Shown here piece after piece: positions 39,191-48,769 of a stretch of 64,000 bases of DNA. This DNA comes from Streptomyces sp. DH5. GTDB taxonomy: Bacteria > Actinomycetota > Actinomycetes > Streptomycetales > Streptomycetaceae. The notes beneath the pieces were generated by a model. It did not search any database. It worked only from the letters and a program-made list of their open reading frames with translations, and was not told where the DNA came from. Position numbers and translations under genes: made by a program. The stretch spans positions 1-64,000 of the forward strand of contig NZ_JAHWGP010000013.1 in assembly GCF_020873915.1 (NCBI RefSeq), given 5' to 3'. How positions within the stretch are numbered: position 1 is the stretch's first letter; the number at the start of each line of letters is the position of its first letter.

Positions 39191-40021
39191 ATGTCCCACG
39201 AGGCTCACGAGCCCGAGACCCCGCATCTCGACTTCCAGGGAACCACTCCCTACGAGGACTACGTCAAGGCCGACGTCCTCACCCACCTCCAGCACACCCT
39301 CTCCGACGATCCCGGAGAGATGGTCTTCCTGGTCACCACCCAGGTGATGGAGCTGTGGTTCACCGTCGTCGTCCACGAGTGGGAGACCGCGGCGAAGGCG
39401 CTGCGCGAGGACGACGTACCGACCGCCGTGGACGCGCTGAAGCGGTCCGTGCGGGAGCTGGAGGCGCTCAACGCGTCCTGGACCCCGCTGAGCGGACTCA
39501 CCCCGGCGCAGTTCAACTCCTACCGCGGCGCCCTCGGCGAGGGATCCGGATTCCAGTCGGCGATGTACCGGCGCATGGAGTTCCTGCTCGGCGACAAGTC
39601 CGCGTCCATGCTGGTCCCGCACCGGGGCGCGCCGCGCGTGCACGCCGAGCTGGAGAAGGCGCTGCACGAGCCGAGCCTGTACGACGAGGTGCTGCGCTTC
39701 CTCGCGCGGCGCGGGCACGCGGTCCCCGAGGACGTGCTGCGGCGCGACGTGACCCGGCGGTACGAGCCGTCGGCTGAGGTGGAGGCGGTCTGGACGGCCG
39801 TCTACGCGGGTGACCAGCGGGACGAGGTGGCGCGTCTCGGTGAGGCGCTGACCGACGTCGCCGAGCTGGTGTGGCGCTGGCGCAACGACCACCTGGTCGC
39901 CACCCGCCGTGCGATGGGCGCCAAGACCGGCACGGGCGGCTCCGCCGGGGTGGCCTGGCTGGAGAAGCGGGCACAGAAGAGCGTGTTCCCCGAGCTGTGG
40001 ACGGCGAGGTCCTATGTCTGA
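39191..40021 (+). CDS. kynA: Tryptophan 2,3-dioxygenase
   Basis: 276-aa haem enzyme opening the indole ring of tryptophan to N-formylkynurenine, first step of the kynurenine route. Family marks: PHLDFQGTTPYEDYV, MELWFTVVVHEWE (substrate-pocket residues), FNSYRGALGEGSGFQS (Arg for the substrate carboxylate) and VWRWRNDHLVATRR with the haem-ligand His. ATG start, GGAGACAGCG upstream. Its end overlaps the kynureninase start by eight bases, so the two are translated together. Leads to anthranilate with the next two genes. Confidence 0.95.
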   Translation: MSHEAHEPETPHLDFQGTTPYEDYVKADVLTHLQHTLSDDPGEMVFLVTTQVMELWFTVVVHEWETAAKALREDDVPTAVDALKRSVRELEALNASWTPLSGLTPAQFNSYRGALGEGSGFQSAMYRRMEFLLGDKSASMLVPHRGAPRVHAELEKALHEPSLYDEVLRFLARRGHAVPEDVLRRDVTRRYEPSAEVEAVWTAVYAGDQRDEVARLGEALTDVAELVWRWRNDHLVATRRAMGAKTGTGGSAGVAWLEKRAQKSVFPELWTARSYV

Positions 40022-41198
40022 GCAGGCACGGAAGGCGGAGAAACTCGACGCGGACGACGAACTGGCGTCCAAACGGGCAGAGTTCGTGCTGGACGACGTG
40101 GTGTACCTGGACGGGAACTCGTTGGGCGCGCTGCCGGTGGCCGTGCCCGGACGGGTCGAGGACGTGGTGCGCCGGCAGTGGGGCGAGCTGCGGATCCGGT
40201 CCTGGACGGAGGGCGGCTGGTGGACGGCGCCGGAGCGGATCGGCGACCGGATCGCGCCGCTGGTCGGTGCGGCGGCCGGGCAGATCATCGTCGGCGACTC
40301 GACGAGTGTCAACCTGTTCAAGGCACTTGTGGGCGCGGTGCGGCTGGCCGGTGCCGGGCGGGACGAGATTCTGGTCGACGCGACCACGTTCCCCACGGAC
40401 GGCTACATCGCCGAGTCGGCGGCCCGGATGACCGGGTGCACGCTGCGTCCGGTGCGGCCGTCCGAGGTCCCGGGCGCGCTCGGGGACCGTACGGCCGCCG
40501 TGCTGCTCAACCACGTCGACTACCGCACCGGCCGGCTGCACGACCTGCCGTCGCTGACGGCCGCGGTGCGCGCGGCGGGGGCGTTGGTGGTCTGGGACCT
40601 GTGCCACAGCGCCGGAGCGCTGCCGGTCGGGCTGGACGGGCACGGCGTGGACCTGGCGGTCGGCTGCACCTACAAGTACCTGAACGGCGGGCCCGGTTCA
40701 CCGGCGTTCCTGTACGTGCGCAAGGGGCTGCAGGACCGTTTCGACTCGCCGCTGCCCGGCTGGAACTCCCATGCGGAGCCCTTCGGGATGCGCGCGGAGT
40801 ACGAACCGGCGGCGGGCGCGGTGCGCGGGCGGGTCGGCACCCCGGACATCCTGTCCATGCTCGCCCTGGAGGCGGCCCTTGAGGTCTGGGACGGCGTGTC
40901 CGTCGACGCGGTGCGGGCCAAGTCGCTGGCGCTGACGGACTTCTTCCTGGAGTGCGTCGAGGCGTACGTCCCCGCGGGCCGGGTGGAGTGCGTGACACCG
41001 CGCGCCCACGCGGAGCGGGGCAGCCAGGTCGCGTTGCGCTGCCCGGACGCCGGTGAGGTGATGAAGCGGCTGATCGGACGTGGGGTGGTCGGCGACTTCC
41101 GTCGTCCCGACGTGCTCCGTTTCGGGTTCACCCCGCTGTACGTCGGCTTCGCGGACGTGGAGCGGGCGGCGCGGGTGCTGGCGGAGGAACTGGCATAG
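40014..41198 (+). CDS. kynU: Kynureninase
   Basis: 394-aa PLP enzyme cleaving kynurenine to anthranilate and alanine. YLDGNSLGALP at the N-terminus, GDSTSVNLFKAL (phosphate-binding), VLLNHVDYRTGRLHD, VWDLCHSAGALPVGL (Asp for the PLP ring) and GCTYKYLNGGPGSPAF with the PLP lysine are all present. ATG overlaps the dioxygenase stop. It ends at a partial hairpin before the probable formamidase gene. Confidence 0.95.
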   Translation: MSEQARKAEKLDADDELASKRAEFVLDDVVYLDGNSLGALPVAVPGRVEDVVRRQWGELRIRSWTEGGWWTAPERIGDRIAPLVGAAAGQIIVGDSTSVNLFKALVGAVRLAGAGRDEILVDATTFPTDGYIAESAARMTGCTLRPVRPSEVPGALGDRTAAVLLNHVDYRTGRLHDLPSLTAAVRAAGALVVWDLCHSAGALPVGLDGHGVDLAVGCTYKYLNGGPGSPAFLYVRKGLQDRFDSPLPGWNSHAEPFGMRAEYEPAAGAVRGRVGTPDILSMLALEAALEVWDGVSVDAVRAKSLALTDFFLECVEAYVPAGRVECVTPRAHAERGSQVALRCPDAGEVMKRLIGRGVVGDFRRPDVLRFGFTPLYVGFADVERAARVLAEELA

Positions 41199-41203
41199 GG
41201 CGC

Positions 41204-41247
41204 GCGCCCGGGGGGCCGGTGCCGTGCGGGCCGGCCCCCGGGGGCGC
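41204..41247 (+). terminator. Imperfect hairpin after kynureninase
   Basis: GCGCCCGGGGGGCCGG (41204-41219) pairs with CCGGCCCCCGGGGGCGC (41231-41247) with one bulge. It may terminate or attenuate transcription before the hydrolase gene. Confidence 0.5.
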
Positions 41248-41361
41248 TGACCGAGCGTGACATCCGCATGTCGGAGGGCGTGGGCGTGCTGGTACCGTCC
41301 CGGCCAAACGGCCGCGTCCCCGCCGGTCCGTCACCTACGTTGCACCGCTGAGAGGTTGAGC

Positions 41362-42231
41362 ATGACGGACGACGTCGCAGCCGCCCGGACCGCCGCCGAG
41401 GAGGAGTCGGCTCTCTCCCGTCCGCCCGCGGATCCGGACGCCACGGCGGCCTACGGCGACGACCCGGACCAGGTGATCGACTTCTACCTGCCGCGCGGCC
41501 GGGGCGGGCCGGGGTCCGCGCCCGTGGTGGTCGTCCTGCACGGCGGCGCCTGGCGGGCACCCTACGGCCGGCGCCACGTCAGCCCGTTCGCCGCGTTCCT
41601 GGCCGGGCGGGGCTTCGCCGTGGCGAGTGTCGAGTACCGGCGCGGAGACGCGGGCGGCGGTGACACGGCCGCCGGACGGTGGCCCGACACGTTCGACGAC
41701 GTGGCCGCCGCGATGGACGCGCTGCCCGGGCTGGTCCGGGAGCACCTGCCGCAGGCCGATCCGCGGCGGACCGTGCTCACCGGTCACTCGGCGGGCGGAC
41801 ACCTGGCGCTGTGGGCCGCCGCCCGGCACGTGCTGCCGCGTGACTGCGCGTGGCGGACCGGCGGTCCGGCGTCGCTGCGCGGTGTCGTCGCGCTCGCGCC
41901 GATCGCGGATCTCGAGGTCGCGGACAAGCTGGGTGTGTGCGGGGGTGCCGTGCGGCAACTCCTGGGCGGCGACGATCACTTCGCCGAGCGGCGGCCGTAC
42001 GTGGATCCGGCGCTGCTGCTGCCGACCGGGATCGCCACGACGCTGGTGCAGGGCCGCACCGACGTGGACGTGCCGCAGGCGGTGGCCGAGTCGTACGCGG
42101 AGGCGGCGGCGAAGGCGGGAGAGGTGGTGGGGGTGACGTTGCTGGAGGACGTCGGGCACTTCCCGCTGATCGATCCGGGGGCGGACGCGTGTGCGGTGGT
42201 GGCGGAGGAGATCGCCCAGCTGGGCTGGTGA
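41362..42231 (+). CDS. Alpha/beta hydrolase, probable kynurenine formamidase
   Basis: 289-aa esterase-like hydrolase. The oxyanion motif VLHGGAWRAPYG, nucleophile GHSAGGHLALW, a late Asp (GRTDVDVPQ) and His (EDVGHFPLID) complete the catalytic machinery. The fold and the position after tryptophan dioxygenase and kynureninase suggest it hydrolyses N-formylkynurenine to kynurenine, the step missing between them; this is inference from context. ATG start 163 bases after kynureninase. Confidence 0.75.
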   Translation: MTDDVAAARTAAEEESALSRPPADPDATAAYGDDPDQVIDFYLPRGRGGPGSAPVVVVLHGGAWRAPYGRRHVSPFAAFLAGRGFAVASVEYRRGDAGGGDTAAGRWPDTFDDVAAAMDALPGLVREHLPQADPRRTVLTGHSAGGHLALWAAARHVLPRDCAWRTGGPASLRGVVALAPIADLEVADKLGVCGGAVRQLLGGDDHFAERRPYVDPALLLPTGIATTLVQGRTDVDVPQAVAESYAEAAAKAGEVVGVTLLEDVGHFPLIDPGADACAVVAEEIAQLGW

Positions 42232-42330
42232 GCTGTTCCGGGTGGGGCGGAGGACAAAGGTGCACCGGGGTGGGTGCGGGCCGGGGGTGGTCGCGCAGCC
42301 CGGCGCTTGCGGGGTGTCGTCGCGCCCACC

Positions 42331-42372
42331 CTCCCCCACTCTCGACTTCGCTCGAGCGGGAGGTACCCCCAG
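42331..42372. repeat. Dispersed Streptomyces palindromic repeat
   Basis: A 42-base element begins CTCCCCCACTCTCGACTTCG and ends GGGAGGTACCCCCAG. Sequences of this form recur between genes across many Streptomyces genomes, as I recall. It contains TCGA-N6-TCGA and could fold. It lies in a 431-base gap (42232-42662) with no gene. Confidence 0.65.
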
Positions 42373-42385
42373 CGCCCCAGCGGCA

Positions 42386-42484
42386 CGACTGCCCGCGGGA
42401 ACGGTGGGCGCGACTGCCCGCGGGAACGGTGGGCGCGACTGGCTGTGGGAACGGTGGGCGCGACTGGCTGTGGGGGCGGTGGCG
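42386..42484. repeat. 25-bp tandem repeat, four copies
   Basis: Units begin at 42386, 42411, 42436 and 42461 (CGACTGCCCGCGGGAACGGT, later CGACTGGCTGTGGGAACGGT); the last is 24 bases. The first two are identical and the last two have diverged. No gene covers them. Confidence 0.88.
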
Positions 42485-42662
42485 CGACCGTCGTGGGGAG
42501 GGGTGACCTCGCCCGCGCCGACCGGGTCGCCGTGCTCGTCGCCTTCGCCGGCTACCCGGCGTCCATGGTCGGCGTCCCGGGCGCCGGGGCGTAGTACCTG
42601 AGACGGACGCCCCGGAACCCGTCTCAGCGGGGACGACCGCCCTCACCCGGTCGGCCTACCGT

Positions 42663-44033
42663 GTGAGCGTGACCGAGACGACTCAGCAGCACATCCCGCG
42701 CGCCCCACGCGGCGACGGGGACGGAGCCGGGGCCCGCAGCCCGGAGTACCGGCTGGCCCAGAACTCCCTGCGGGGACTGCGCCAGGACCTCTTCCACGAC
42801 GCCTTCGCCTACCGGCCGCTGCCGCCCCGGCCCACGGACGGCCCGTTCGTCCGCCGGCTGCCCCCGCGGCTGCGGTCCGCCGCCCAGCACCTCCCGCACG
42901 CGCTCGTGGGTGCGGTGGCCCTGCTCGCCCTGATGGCCGGCACCCTGTCGAGCGGCCTGCCCGGCGGGGACATGCCGTCCTTGCTGATCGGCCTGCTGTG
43001 CGCGCTCCCCGTGCTCGCCACGCTGGTCCGGCCGATCGGTGCGTTCTGGCTGTCCCTCGCCGCGACCCCGGTGGTCGCGATCCTCAACGGCGGCGGCTCC
43101 GACTGGCCCTGGATGCCCGGCGCGTTCATCTGCCACCTGGGGGTGCTGGTCGTCGTCGCGCTGCGCACCCGTCCCCGCACCGCGGCCTGGATGTGGGTCC
43201 TGACCGCCGTGTACGCCCTGCTCTCGGACGTCCTCGTCGGCGGGTCGTACTACTACACCAACAGCGGGCCCATGATGGTGACGTCCGCCTTCGCCCTGCT
43301 CGTCGTCTCCCTCCGGCACGTCCGCCACACCGCCCAGCAGGAGGTGACCGCCCAGCAGACGGTCACCGCGCACGAACGCTCCCGGCGCACGGCGCTGGAG
43401 GAGCGCACCACCATCGCCCGCGAACTGCACGACGTGGTGGCCCACCACATGTCGGTGGTCGCCATCCAGGCCGAGGCCGCGCCGTACCGGGTGGACAACC
43501 CGCCGCCGGAGCTGGAGCGCGCCTTCGCCACCATCCGGGAGAACGCGGTCGCCGCCCTCACCGAGCTGCGCCGCATCCTCGGCGTGGTCCGCGCCGAGGA
43601 CTACGAGGCCCCGGACGCCCCGCAGCCCACCCTCGCCGACCTGGACGCCCTGCTCGTCAACGTGCGCGGCGCCGGGCTCCAGGTGGAGAAGGTGGTGACC
43701 GGCGCGGTGCGGGAGCTGCCGCAGGGCGTGGAGCTGTCGGCGTACCGGATCGTGCAGGAGGCACTGAGCAACAGCCTGCGCCACGCGCCCGGCGCGAGCG
43801 CCCGCGTCGAGATCGGGTACGTCCTCGGCGGGCTCGGCGTGCGGATCGTCAACGGTCCGGCGCCCAACCCGAGCCTGGTGAAACCCTCACCCGGAGCCGG
43901 CCACGGCATCACCGGCATGCGCGAGCGGGTCACCATGCTGAACGGCGAGATGACGGCCGGGGCGACGGACGACGGCGGCTACGAGGTCGCGGTGTTCCTG
44001 CCGGTCGCCACGGTGATCGAAGGTGACGCATGA
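42663..44033 (+). CDS. Two-component sensor histidine kinase (NarL-pair type)
   Basis: 456-aa membrane histidine kinase. Five to six hydrophobic segments lie between about residues 80 and 220; the cytoplasmic part has the HisKA_3 box TTIARELHDVVAHHMSVVAI with the phospho-acceptor His, followed by a HATPase domain (YRIVQEALSNSLRHAPGA, GHGITGMRERV). There is no large extracellular domain, so the signal is probably sensed within the membrane. GTG start. Its end overlaps the response regulator start (ATGA). Confidence 0.92.
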   Translation: MSVTETTQQHIPRAPRGDGDGAGARSPEYRLAQNSLRGLRQDLFHDAFAYRPLPPRPTDGPFVRRLPPRLRSAAQHLPHALVGAVALLALMAGTLSSGLPGGDMPSLLIGLLCALPVLATLVRPIGAFWLSLAATPVVAILNGGGSDWPWMPGAFICHLGVLVVVALRTRPRTAAWMWVLTAVYALLSDVLVGGSYYYTNSGPMMVTSAFALLVVSLRHVRHTAQQEVTAQQTVTAHERSRRTALEERTTIARELHDVVAHHMSVVAIQAEAAPYRVDNPPPELERAFATIRENAVAALTELRRILGVVRAEDYEAPDAPQPTLADLDALLVNVRGAGLQVEKVVTGAVRELPQGVELSAYRIVQEALSNSLRHAPGASARVEIGYVLGGLGVRIVNGPAPNPSLVKPSPGAGHGITGMRERVTMLNGEMTAGATDDGGYEVAVFLPVATVIEGDA

Positions 44034-44695
44034 CCATCCGCGTCCTGATCGCCGACGACCAGATGATGGTGCGCGAGGGGTTCTCGGTCCTGCTCAACGC
44101 GATGCCGGACATCGAGGTCGTCGGCGAGGCGGTCAACGGCCGGGAAGCCGTCGAGCGGGTCCGCGAACTCGCCCCCGACGTCGTCCTGATGGACATCCGC
44201 ATGCCCGAGCTGAACGGCATCGAGGCGACCCGGGAGATCGTCGCCGCCGACGGCGCGGCGAAGGTGCTGGTGCTGACCACCTTCGACCTCGACGAGTACG
44301 TGTACCAGGCGCTGCGCGCCGGCGCCTCCGGTTTCCTCCTCAAGGACGCCTCCGCCCGCCAGCTCGCCGACGGGGTGCGGGTCGTCGCGTCCGGGGAGGC
44401 GCTGCTCGCCCCCACGGTGACCAGACGGCTGATCACCGAGTTCTCCAAGCTGTCCGAGGCGCCGAGACTGATGCCGTCCGCGCAGGCCGCGTACGGCGAT
44501 CTGACCGAGCGGGAGACGGAGGTGCTGGTGCTGATCGCGCAGGGCCTGTCCAACGCGGAGATCGCCGAACGGCTGGTGGTCGCCGAGTCGACGATCAAGA
44601 CGCACGTGAGCCGCATCCTGGTGAAGCTGGGCCTGCGGGACCGTACGCAGGCGGCGGTGTTCGCCTACGAGGCGCGGCTGGTCACCCCGGGCTGA
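44030..44695 (+). CDS. NarL/LuxR-type response regulator
   Basis: 221-aa partner of the histidine kinase. Receiver domain (about 1-120) with VLIADDQMMV, phospho-acceptor Asp in DVVLMDIRMPELNG and the switch Thr in VLTTFDLDEYV, then a LuxR helix-turn-helix (LTERETEVLVLIAQGLSNAE, then IAERLVVAESTIKTHV). Overlaps the kinase gene by four bases. The P450 gene starts 40 bases downstream and could be controlled by the pair. Confidence 0.95.
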   Translation: MTIRVLIADDQMMVREGFSVLLNAMPDIEVVGEAVNGREAVERVRELAPDVVLMDIRMPELNGIEATREIVAADGAAKVLVLTTFDLDEYVYQALRAGASGFLLKDASARQLADGVRVVASGEALLAPTVTRRLITEFSKLSEAPRLMPSAQAAYGDLTERETEVLVLIAQGLSNAEIAERLVVAESTIKTHVSRILVKLGLRDRTQAAVFAYEARLVTPG

Positions 44696-44734
44696 CCCTG
44701 GTCAGCGGGCCGGGCGCCGGGCTACCGTCCGGTC

Positions 44735-45958
44735 ATGGCAGCCCTTGACGACCTCGCCTTCGACCCGTGGGACCCGGCGTTCGTCGCCGACCCGTACCCC
44801 GCCTACGCCGAGCTGCGCGGGCTGGGCCGGGTGCGGTACTTCGAGCCGACGAACCAGTGGCTGGTCGCGCACCACGCGGACGTCTCGGCCCTGCTGCGCG
44901 ACCGCCGCCTGGGGCGGACGTACCAGCACCGCTTCACCCACGAGGAGTTCGGCCGGACGGCACCGCCGCCCGAGCAGGAGCCGTTCCACACCCTCAACGA
45001 CCACGGCATGCTCGACCTGGAGCCGCCGGACCACACCCGGATCCGGCGCCTGGTGTCGAAGGCGTTCACCCCGCGCACCGTGGAGCGGCTGAGGCCGTAC
45101 GTCACCGGCCTCGCGGGGCAACTGGTCTCCCGGCTGGTCGACGCGGGCGGCGGCGACCTGCTCACGGACGTCGCCGAACCCCTCCCGGTCGCGGTGATCG
45201 CCGAGATGCTGGGCATCCCCGAGTCCGACCGGGCCCCGCTGCGGCCCTGGTCGGCGGACATCTGCGGGATGTACGAGCTGAACCCGTCGGCGGAGACGGC
45301 GGAGCGGGCCGTCCGGGCGTCGGTGGAGTTCTCGGACTACCTGCGCGAGCTGATCGCCGAACGCCGGAAGAACCCCGGCGACGACCTGATCTCGGGCCTG
45401 ATCGCCGCCCACGACGAGGACGACGACCGGCTCACCGAGCAGGAGATGATCTCCACCTGCGTGCTGCTGCTCAACGCGGGCCACGAGGCCACGGTGAACT
45501 CCACGGTCAACGGCTGGTGGGCGCTGTTCCGCCACCCCGGCCAGCTCGCCGCCCTGCGCGCGGACCACTCCCTGGTCCCCTCCGCCGTGGAGGAGCTGAT
45601 GCGCTACGACACCCCGCTCCAGCTCTTCGAGCGCTGGGTGCTGGACGAGATCGAGATCGACGGCCAGGTGATCCCCCGGGGCGCGGAGATCGCCATGCTC
45701 TTCGGTTCCGCCAACCACGACCCGGCGGTCTTCGCCGACCCCGCCCGCCTCGACCTGACCCGCACCGACAACCCCCACATCTCCTTCAGCGCCGGCATCC
45801 ACTACTGCATCGGCGCCCCCCTGGCCCGCATCGAACTCGCCGCCTCCATGCGGGCCCTGCTGGAGAGGGCCCCGACCCTGCGGCTCGCGGCGGAGCCGAC
45901 GCGGAAGCCGAACTTCGTGATCAGAGGGCTGGAAGGTCTGAGCGTGGAGGTGGGGTGA
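44735..45958 (+). CDS. Cytochrome P450 (CYP107-like)
   Basis: 407-aa class I P450. I-helix LLNAGHEATVN (acid and Thr for oxygen activation), K-helix ExxR in EELMRYDTP, haem loop FSAGIHYCIGAPLARIEL with the Cys ligand. In S. coelicolor the P450 at this position is named CYP107P1, as I recall. Substrate unknown; no ferredoxin gene is adjacent. ATG start. Closely follows the response regulator gene. Confidence 0.92.
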   Translation: MAALDDLAFDPWDPAFVADPYPAYAELRGLGRVRYFEPTNQWLVAHHADVSALLRDRRLGRTYQHRFTHEEFGRTAPPPEQEPFHTLNDHGMLDLEPPDHTRIRRLVSKAFTPRTVERLRPYVTGLAGQLVSRLVDAGGGDLLTDVAEPLPVAVIAEMLGIPESDRAPLRPWSADICGMYELNPSAETAERAVRASVEFSDYLRELIAERRKNPGDDLISGLIAAHDEDDDRLTEQEMISTCVLLLNAGHEATVNSTVNGWWALFRHPGQLAALRADHSLVPSAVEELMRYDTPLQLFERWVLDEIEIDGQVIPRGAEIAMLFGSANHDPAVFADPARLDLTRTDNPHISFSAGIHYCIGAPLARIELAASMRALLERAPTLRLAAEPTRKPNFVIRGLEGLSVEVG

Positions 45959-46002
45959 TCACCGCATTCGACACCGGGGAGCTCAAGCCGTCCATGGACT
46001 GA
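45955..46002 (+). CDS. Possible 15-codon ORF overlapping the P450 stop
   Basis: GTG at 45955 overlaps the P450 stop (GTGA) and has GGAGG five bases upstream, giving a 15-aa peptide (ITAFDTGELKPSMD after the start). The coupling is as good as for real genes, but the product is tiny; it may be the leftover 5' end of a lost gene. Confidence 0.25.
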   Translation: MITAFDTGELKPSMD

Positions 46003-46063
46003 CGGTCCTCCGCCGCCGGGGCACGGTGCGTCGAGGGAGGGGTGGGGGGCCGGGTGGGCGGGC

Positions 46064-47725
46064 CTACTTCGTTTCGAGGTCCCGCCGGCGGAAGCCCGCC
46101 AGACCCAGCCACACCAGTCCGGCGGCGACCAGGGTCAGCAGGAACAGCGGGGTCCAGTCCATGGCCGCGGCGGGAAGCCGGGGGACGTGGCCGAACGGGG
46201 AGAGGTTGTTCATCCAGTCCGGGAACTGGAGGATCTGCCCCAGGTAGCCGACCACGAAGGCGTACACCGGCACGATCCAGGCCGCCTGGACCGCCCGCGG
46301 GAACCAGCCGAAGAGCACCACGGCCACCCCGGCGGTGACCCACAGCGCGGGCGCGTACGCGAGGGCCGCGCCCACCAGGTCCGGCACCAGCCCGACGTCA
46401 CCGGTCGAGGCCGCGCCCGCGAGTCCGAAGCCGAGCCCCGCCAGCAGCAGGACGACCGTGCCGCCGCCCGTCGCCACGGCCAGGTGGGCGCCGGCCCAGC
46501 GGGTGCGCGAGAGGCCGGTGGCGAGGAGCGGCTCGGCGCGGCCAGCCGTCTCCTCCGACCGGGGCCGCAGGGCCGCCATGACGACGTACACCGCCGCCAC
46601 GACCGTCAGGACGACCATGACCATCGAGGCGAAGGACTCGACGACGCCCGCCCCGCCGATGCGCTCCAGGGCCTCCTCGATCTCGTCGATGCCCGCCAGC
46701 ATGTCCTCGGCGTCCCCGAGGATCGACCCGTACATCGCGCCCATCAGGAACAGGCCGGTGCCGAAGCCGGTCAGCACGCCGCGGTGCAGGCGCAGGGCGA
46801 AGCCGACCGGTGTGGTGAGCGCGGCGGAGGCCGTGGGGCTGCCGGACTTCTCCGGACGCAGGCCCGCGCCCACGTCCCGCCGGGTGGACAGCGCGAAACC
46901 CGCCGCAGCGCACGCCACCGCGGACCCCAGGCACAGCAGCAGCGGCCACCAGCGGTCGTCGACGTACGGGTAGCTGCGCTGGACCCAGCCGATCGGGGAC
47001 AGCCAGGAGAGGCCTTCGTGCTGCCCGCTGTCACCGGCGGCGCGCAGCACGTAGGCCACGCCGATGACCGCCAGCGCGGTGCCGGTCGCCCCGCGCGTGT
47101 GCGCGGTGAACTGGACGGTGACCGCGGCGACGGCCGCGAAGACGAGGCCGGCGGCGGCGTGGGCGAAGCCGTAGACGAGCGAGCCGGCCGCGTCGACGCC
47201 CTCCAGGCCCAGGCCGGTCAGGCCGAGGGCCAGCAGCAGGGCGAGGGCGAGGTTGGCCAGGACGGCGACGGACAGGGCGGCGGCGAGGTGGGCGTGGCGG
47301 CCGACGACGGTCGAGCGCACCAGCTCGGCCCGGCCCGTCTCCTCCTCCGCGCGGGTGTGCCGGGTGACGACCAGCACGCTCATGAGGCCGACGAGGACGG
47401 CGGTGAAGCCGATCATCTGGTGGCTCAGGATGGAGCCGAAGCCGTCGTCGACGAGGTAGTGGCGGGGGCCGGACAGGGCCAGGCCGGCTGGACTGTCCAC
47501 GCTCTCGACGGCGTTCGCCCGGTCCTGCGGGTCGCTGTAGAGCGTCTTGAAACTGTTCGCCGTGGCGAGCGTGGAGAGGAGCAGGGCCCCGATCCACACC
47601 GGGAGCCGGACCCGGTCGCGGCGCAGGGCGAAGCGGATCAGCGTCCGGGTCCCGGCCAGCGTGTTGCCGCCCGCGACCGGTGCGGCGGGCGCCCGGGTGC
47701 CGGGGGCGGTGGTCGCCGAGGTCAT
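46064..47725 (-). CDS. ABC-2 type transporter permease
   Basis: 553-aa integral membrane protein with about twelve hydrophobic segments in two similar halves, as in fused ABC-2 permeases: [38 protein letters not shown] early and [20 protein letters not shown] late. The two E-E-T-G-R-A-E stretches are the coupling-helix positions of the two halves. It forms an exporter with the ATPase encoded just upstream. ATG at 47725 overlaps the ATPase stop by four bases. Substrate unknown. Confidence 0.9.
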   Translation of the reverse strand: MTSATTAPGTRAPAAPVAGGNTLAGTRTLIRFALRRDRVRLPVWIGALLLSTLATANSFKTLYSDPQDRANAVESVDSPAGLALSGPRHYLVDDGFGSILSHQMIGFTAVLVGLMSVLVVTRHTRAEEETGRAELVRSTVVGRHAHLAAALSVAVLANLALALLLALGLTGLGLEGVDAAGSLVYGFAHAAAGLVFAAVAAVTVQFTAHTRGATGTALAVIGVAYVLRAAGDSGQHEGLSWLSPIGWVQRSYPYVDDRWWPLLLCLGSAVACAAAGFALSTRRDVGAGLRPEKSGSPTASAALTTPVGFALRLHRGVLTGFGTGLFLMGAMYGSILGDAEDMLAGIDEIEEALERIGGAGVVESFASMVMVVLTVVAAVYVVMAALRPRSEETAGRAEPLLATGLSRTRWAGAHLAVATGGGTVVLLLAGLGFGLAGAASTGDVGLVPDLVGAALAYAPALWVTAGVAVVLFGWFPRAVQAAWIVPVYAFVVGYLGQILQFPDWMNNLSPFGHVPRLPAAAMDWTPLFLLTLVAAGLVWLGLAGFRRRDLETK

Positions 47726-48666
47726 CGCGGCTCTCCGTCCGTGTCGCGTCCGGCGGCGTGCCCGTTGGCGGCGAGCTCGTCGCCGTAGTGGCGCAGCATC
47801 AGTTCCTCCAGCGTCGGCGGGTGGCTGATCAGGCTGCGGATGCCGAACTCGGTGAGCTTGCGGACCGTGCCGTCGACCCGGCCGCCGTCGACGGAGAAAC
47901 GGATCCGGCCGGTGGCCTCGTCGACGGTCCGCAGGCCGTGGACACCGGGCAGGGCGGCGAGGCCGGTCGCGGGCCGCTCGGTCTCCACCTCGATGGTGGT
48001 GCGGGTCAGGTGGCGCAGCTCGCCGAGGCTGCCGGACTGGACGGTGCGGCCCAGCCGGATGATGCTCACCCGGTCGGCGAGCTTCTCCACCTGGGCCAGG
48101 ATGTGACTGGAGAGCAGCACCGTCCGGCCGGCTGCCTTGGCCTCGCCGATGACGTCCTGGAAGACGACCTCCATGAGCGGGTCGAGACCCGCGGTCGGCT
48201 CGTCGAGGACCAGCAGCTCGGCGTCGGAGGCGAGCGCGGCGACGATGGCGACCTTCTGCCGGTTGCCCTTGGAGTAGGCCCGGCCCTTCTTGGTCGGGTC
48301 GAGGTCGAAGCGCTCGATGAGCTCGGCGCGCCGCCTCCCGTCCAGGCCGCCGCGCAGCCGCGCCAGCAGGTCGATGGCCTCGCCGCCGGTCAGACCCGGC
48401 CACAGCTCGACGTCGCCGGGGACGTAGGCGAGGCGCCGGTGCAGCTCCACGGCGTCCGACCACGGATCGCGGCCGAGCACCTTGACGGCGCCCGAGTCGG
48501 CGCGCAACAGGCCGAGCAGGACGCGGATGGTGGTGGACTTGCCGGAGCCGTTCGGGCCGAGGAAGCCGTGGACCTCGCCGGGTTCGACGTCGAGGTCGAG
48601 ACCGTCGAGTGCGCGCGTGCGGCCGAACGACTTGTGCAGTCCGGACACGGTGATGGCCTTCGTCAT
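47722..48666 (-). CDS. ABC transporter ATP-binding protein
   Basis: About 314-aa exporter ATPase. Walker [11 protein letters not shown], signature [15 protein letters not shown] (a variant of LSGGQ), Walker [14 protein letters not shown] and switch [15 protein letters not shown], then a C-terminal extension typical of DrrA-like ATPases. The ATG at 48666 ([10 protein letters not shown]) is preferred over one at 48687 because the latter lies on the palindrome at 48687-48702. Co-translated with the permease and divergent from a MarR-like regulator. Confidence 0.92.
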   Translation of the reverse strand: MTKAITVSGLHKSFGRTRALDGLDLDVEPGEVHGFLGPNGSGKSTTIRVLLGLLRADSGAVKVLGRDPWSDAVELHRRLAYVPGDVELWPGLTGGEAIDLLARLRGGLDGRRRAELIERFDLDPTKKGRAYSKGNRQKVAIVAALASDAELLVLDEPTAGLDPLMEVVFQDVIGEAKAAGRTVLLSSHILAQVEKLADRVSIIRLGRTVQSGSLGELRHLTRTTIEVETERPATGLAALPGVHGLRTVDEATGRIRFSVDGGRVDGTVRKLTEFGIRSLISHPPTLEELMLRHYGDELAANGHAAGRDTDGEPR

Positions 48667-48686
48667 GCTTCGGAACGTACGCTGCA

Positions 48687-48702
48687 TTCACAGATTTGTG
48701 AA
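48687..48702. promoter_or_regulatory. Palindromic operator between the ABC exporter and the MarR-like gene
   Basis: TTCACA-GATT-TGTGAA is a perfect 6-bp inverted repeat 20 bases before the ATPase start. TTAAGG (48704) and TACACT (48728) with an 18-base spacer would give a promoter for the divergent regulator right beside it. The regulator at 48770 is the likely binder. Confidence 0.55.
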
Positions 48703-48769
48703 GTTAAGGAAGCGTATGAACGCTGATTACACTGAGCCGTGACGCCTGAGCAGGGGAGATGGTCGGATC

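Noticed and set aside
42386-42484. Short regularly spaced repeats considered as a CRISPR array
   Set aside because: The units are directly adjacent with no spacers and no cas genes are near.
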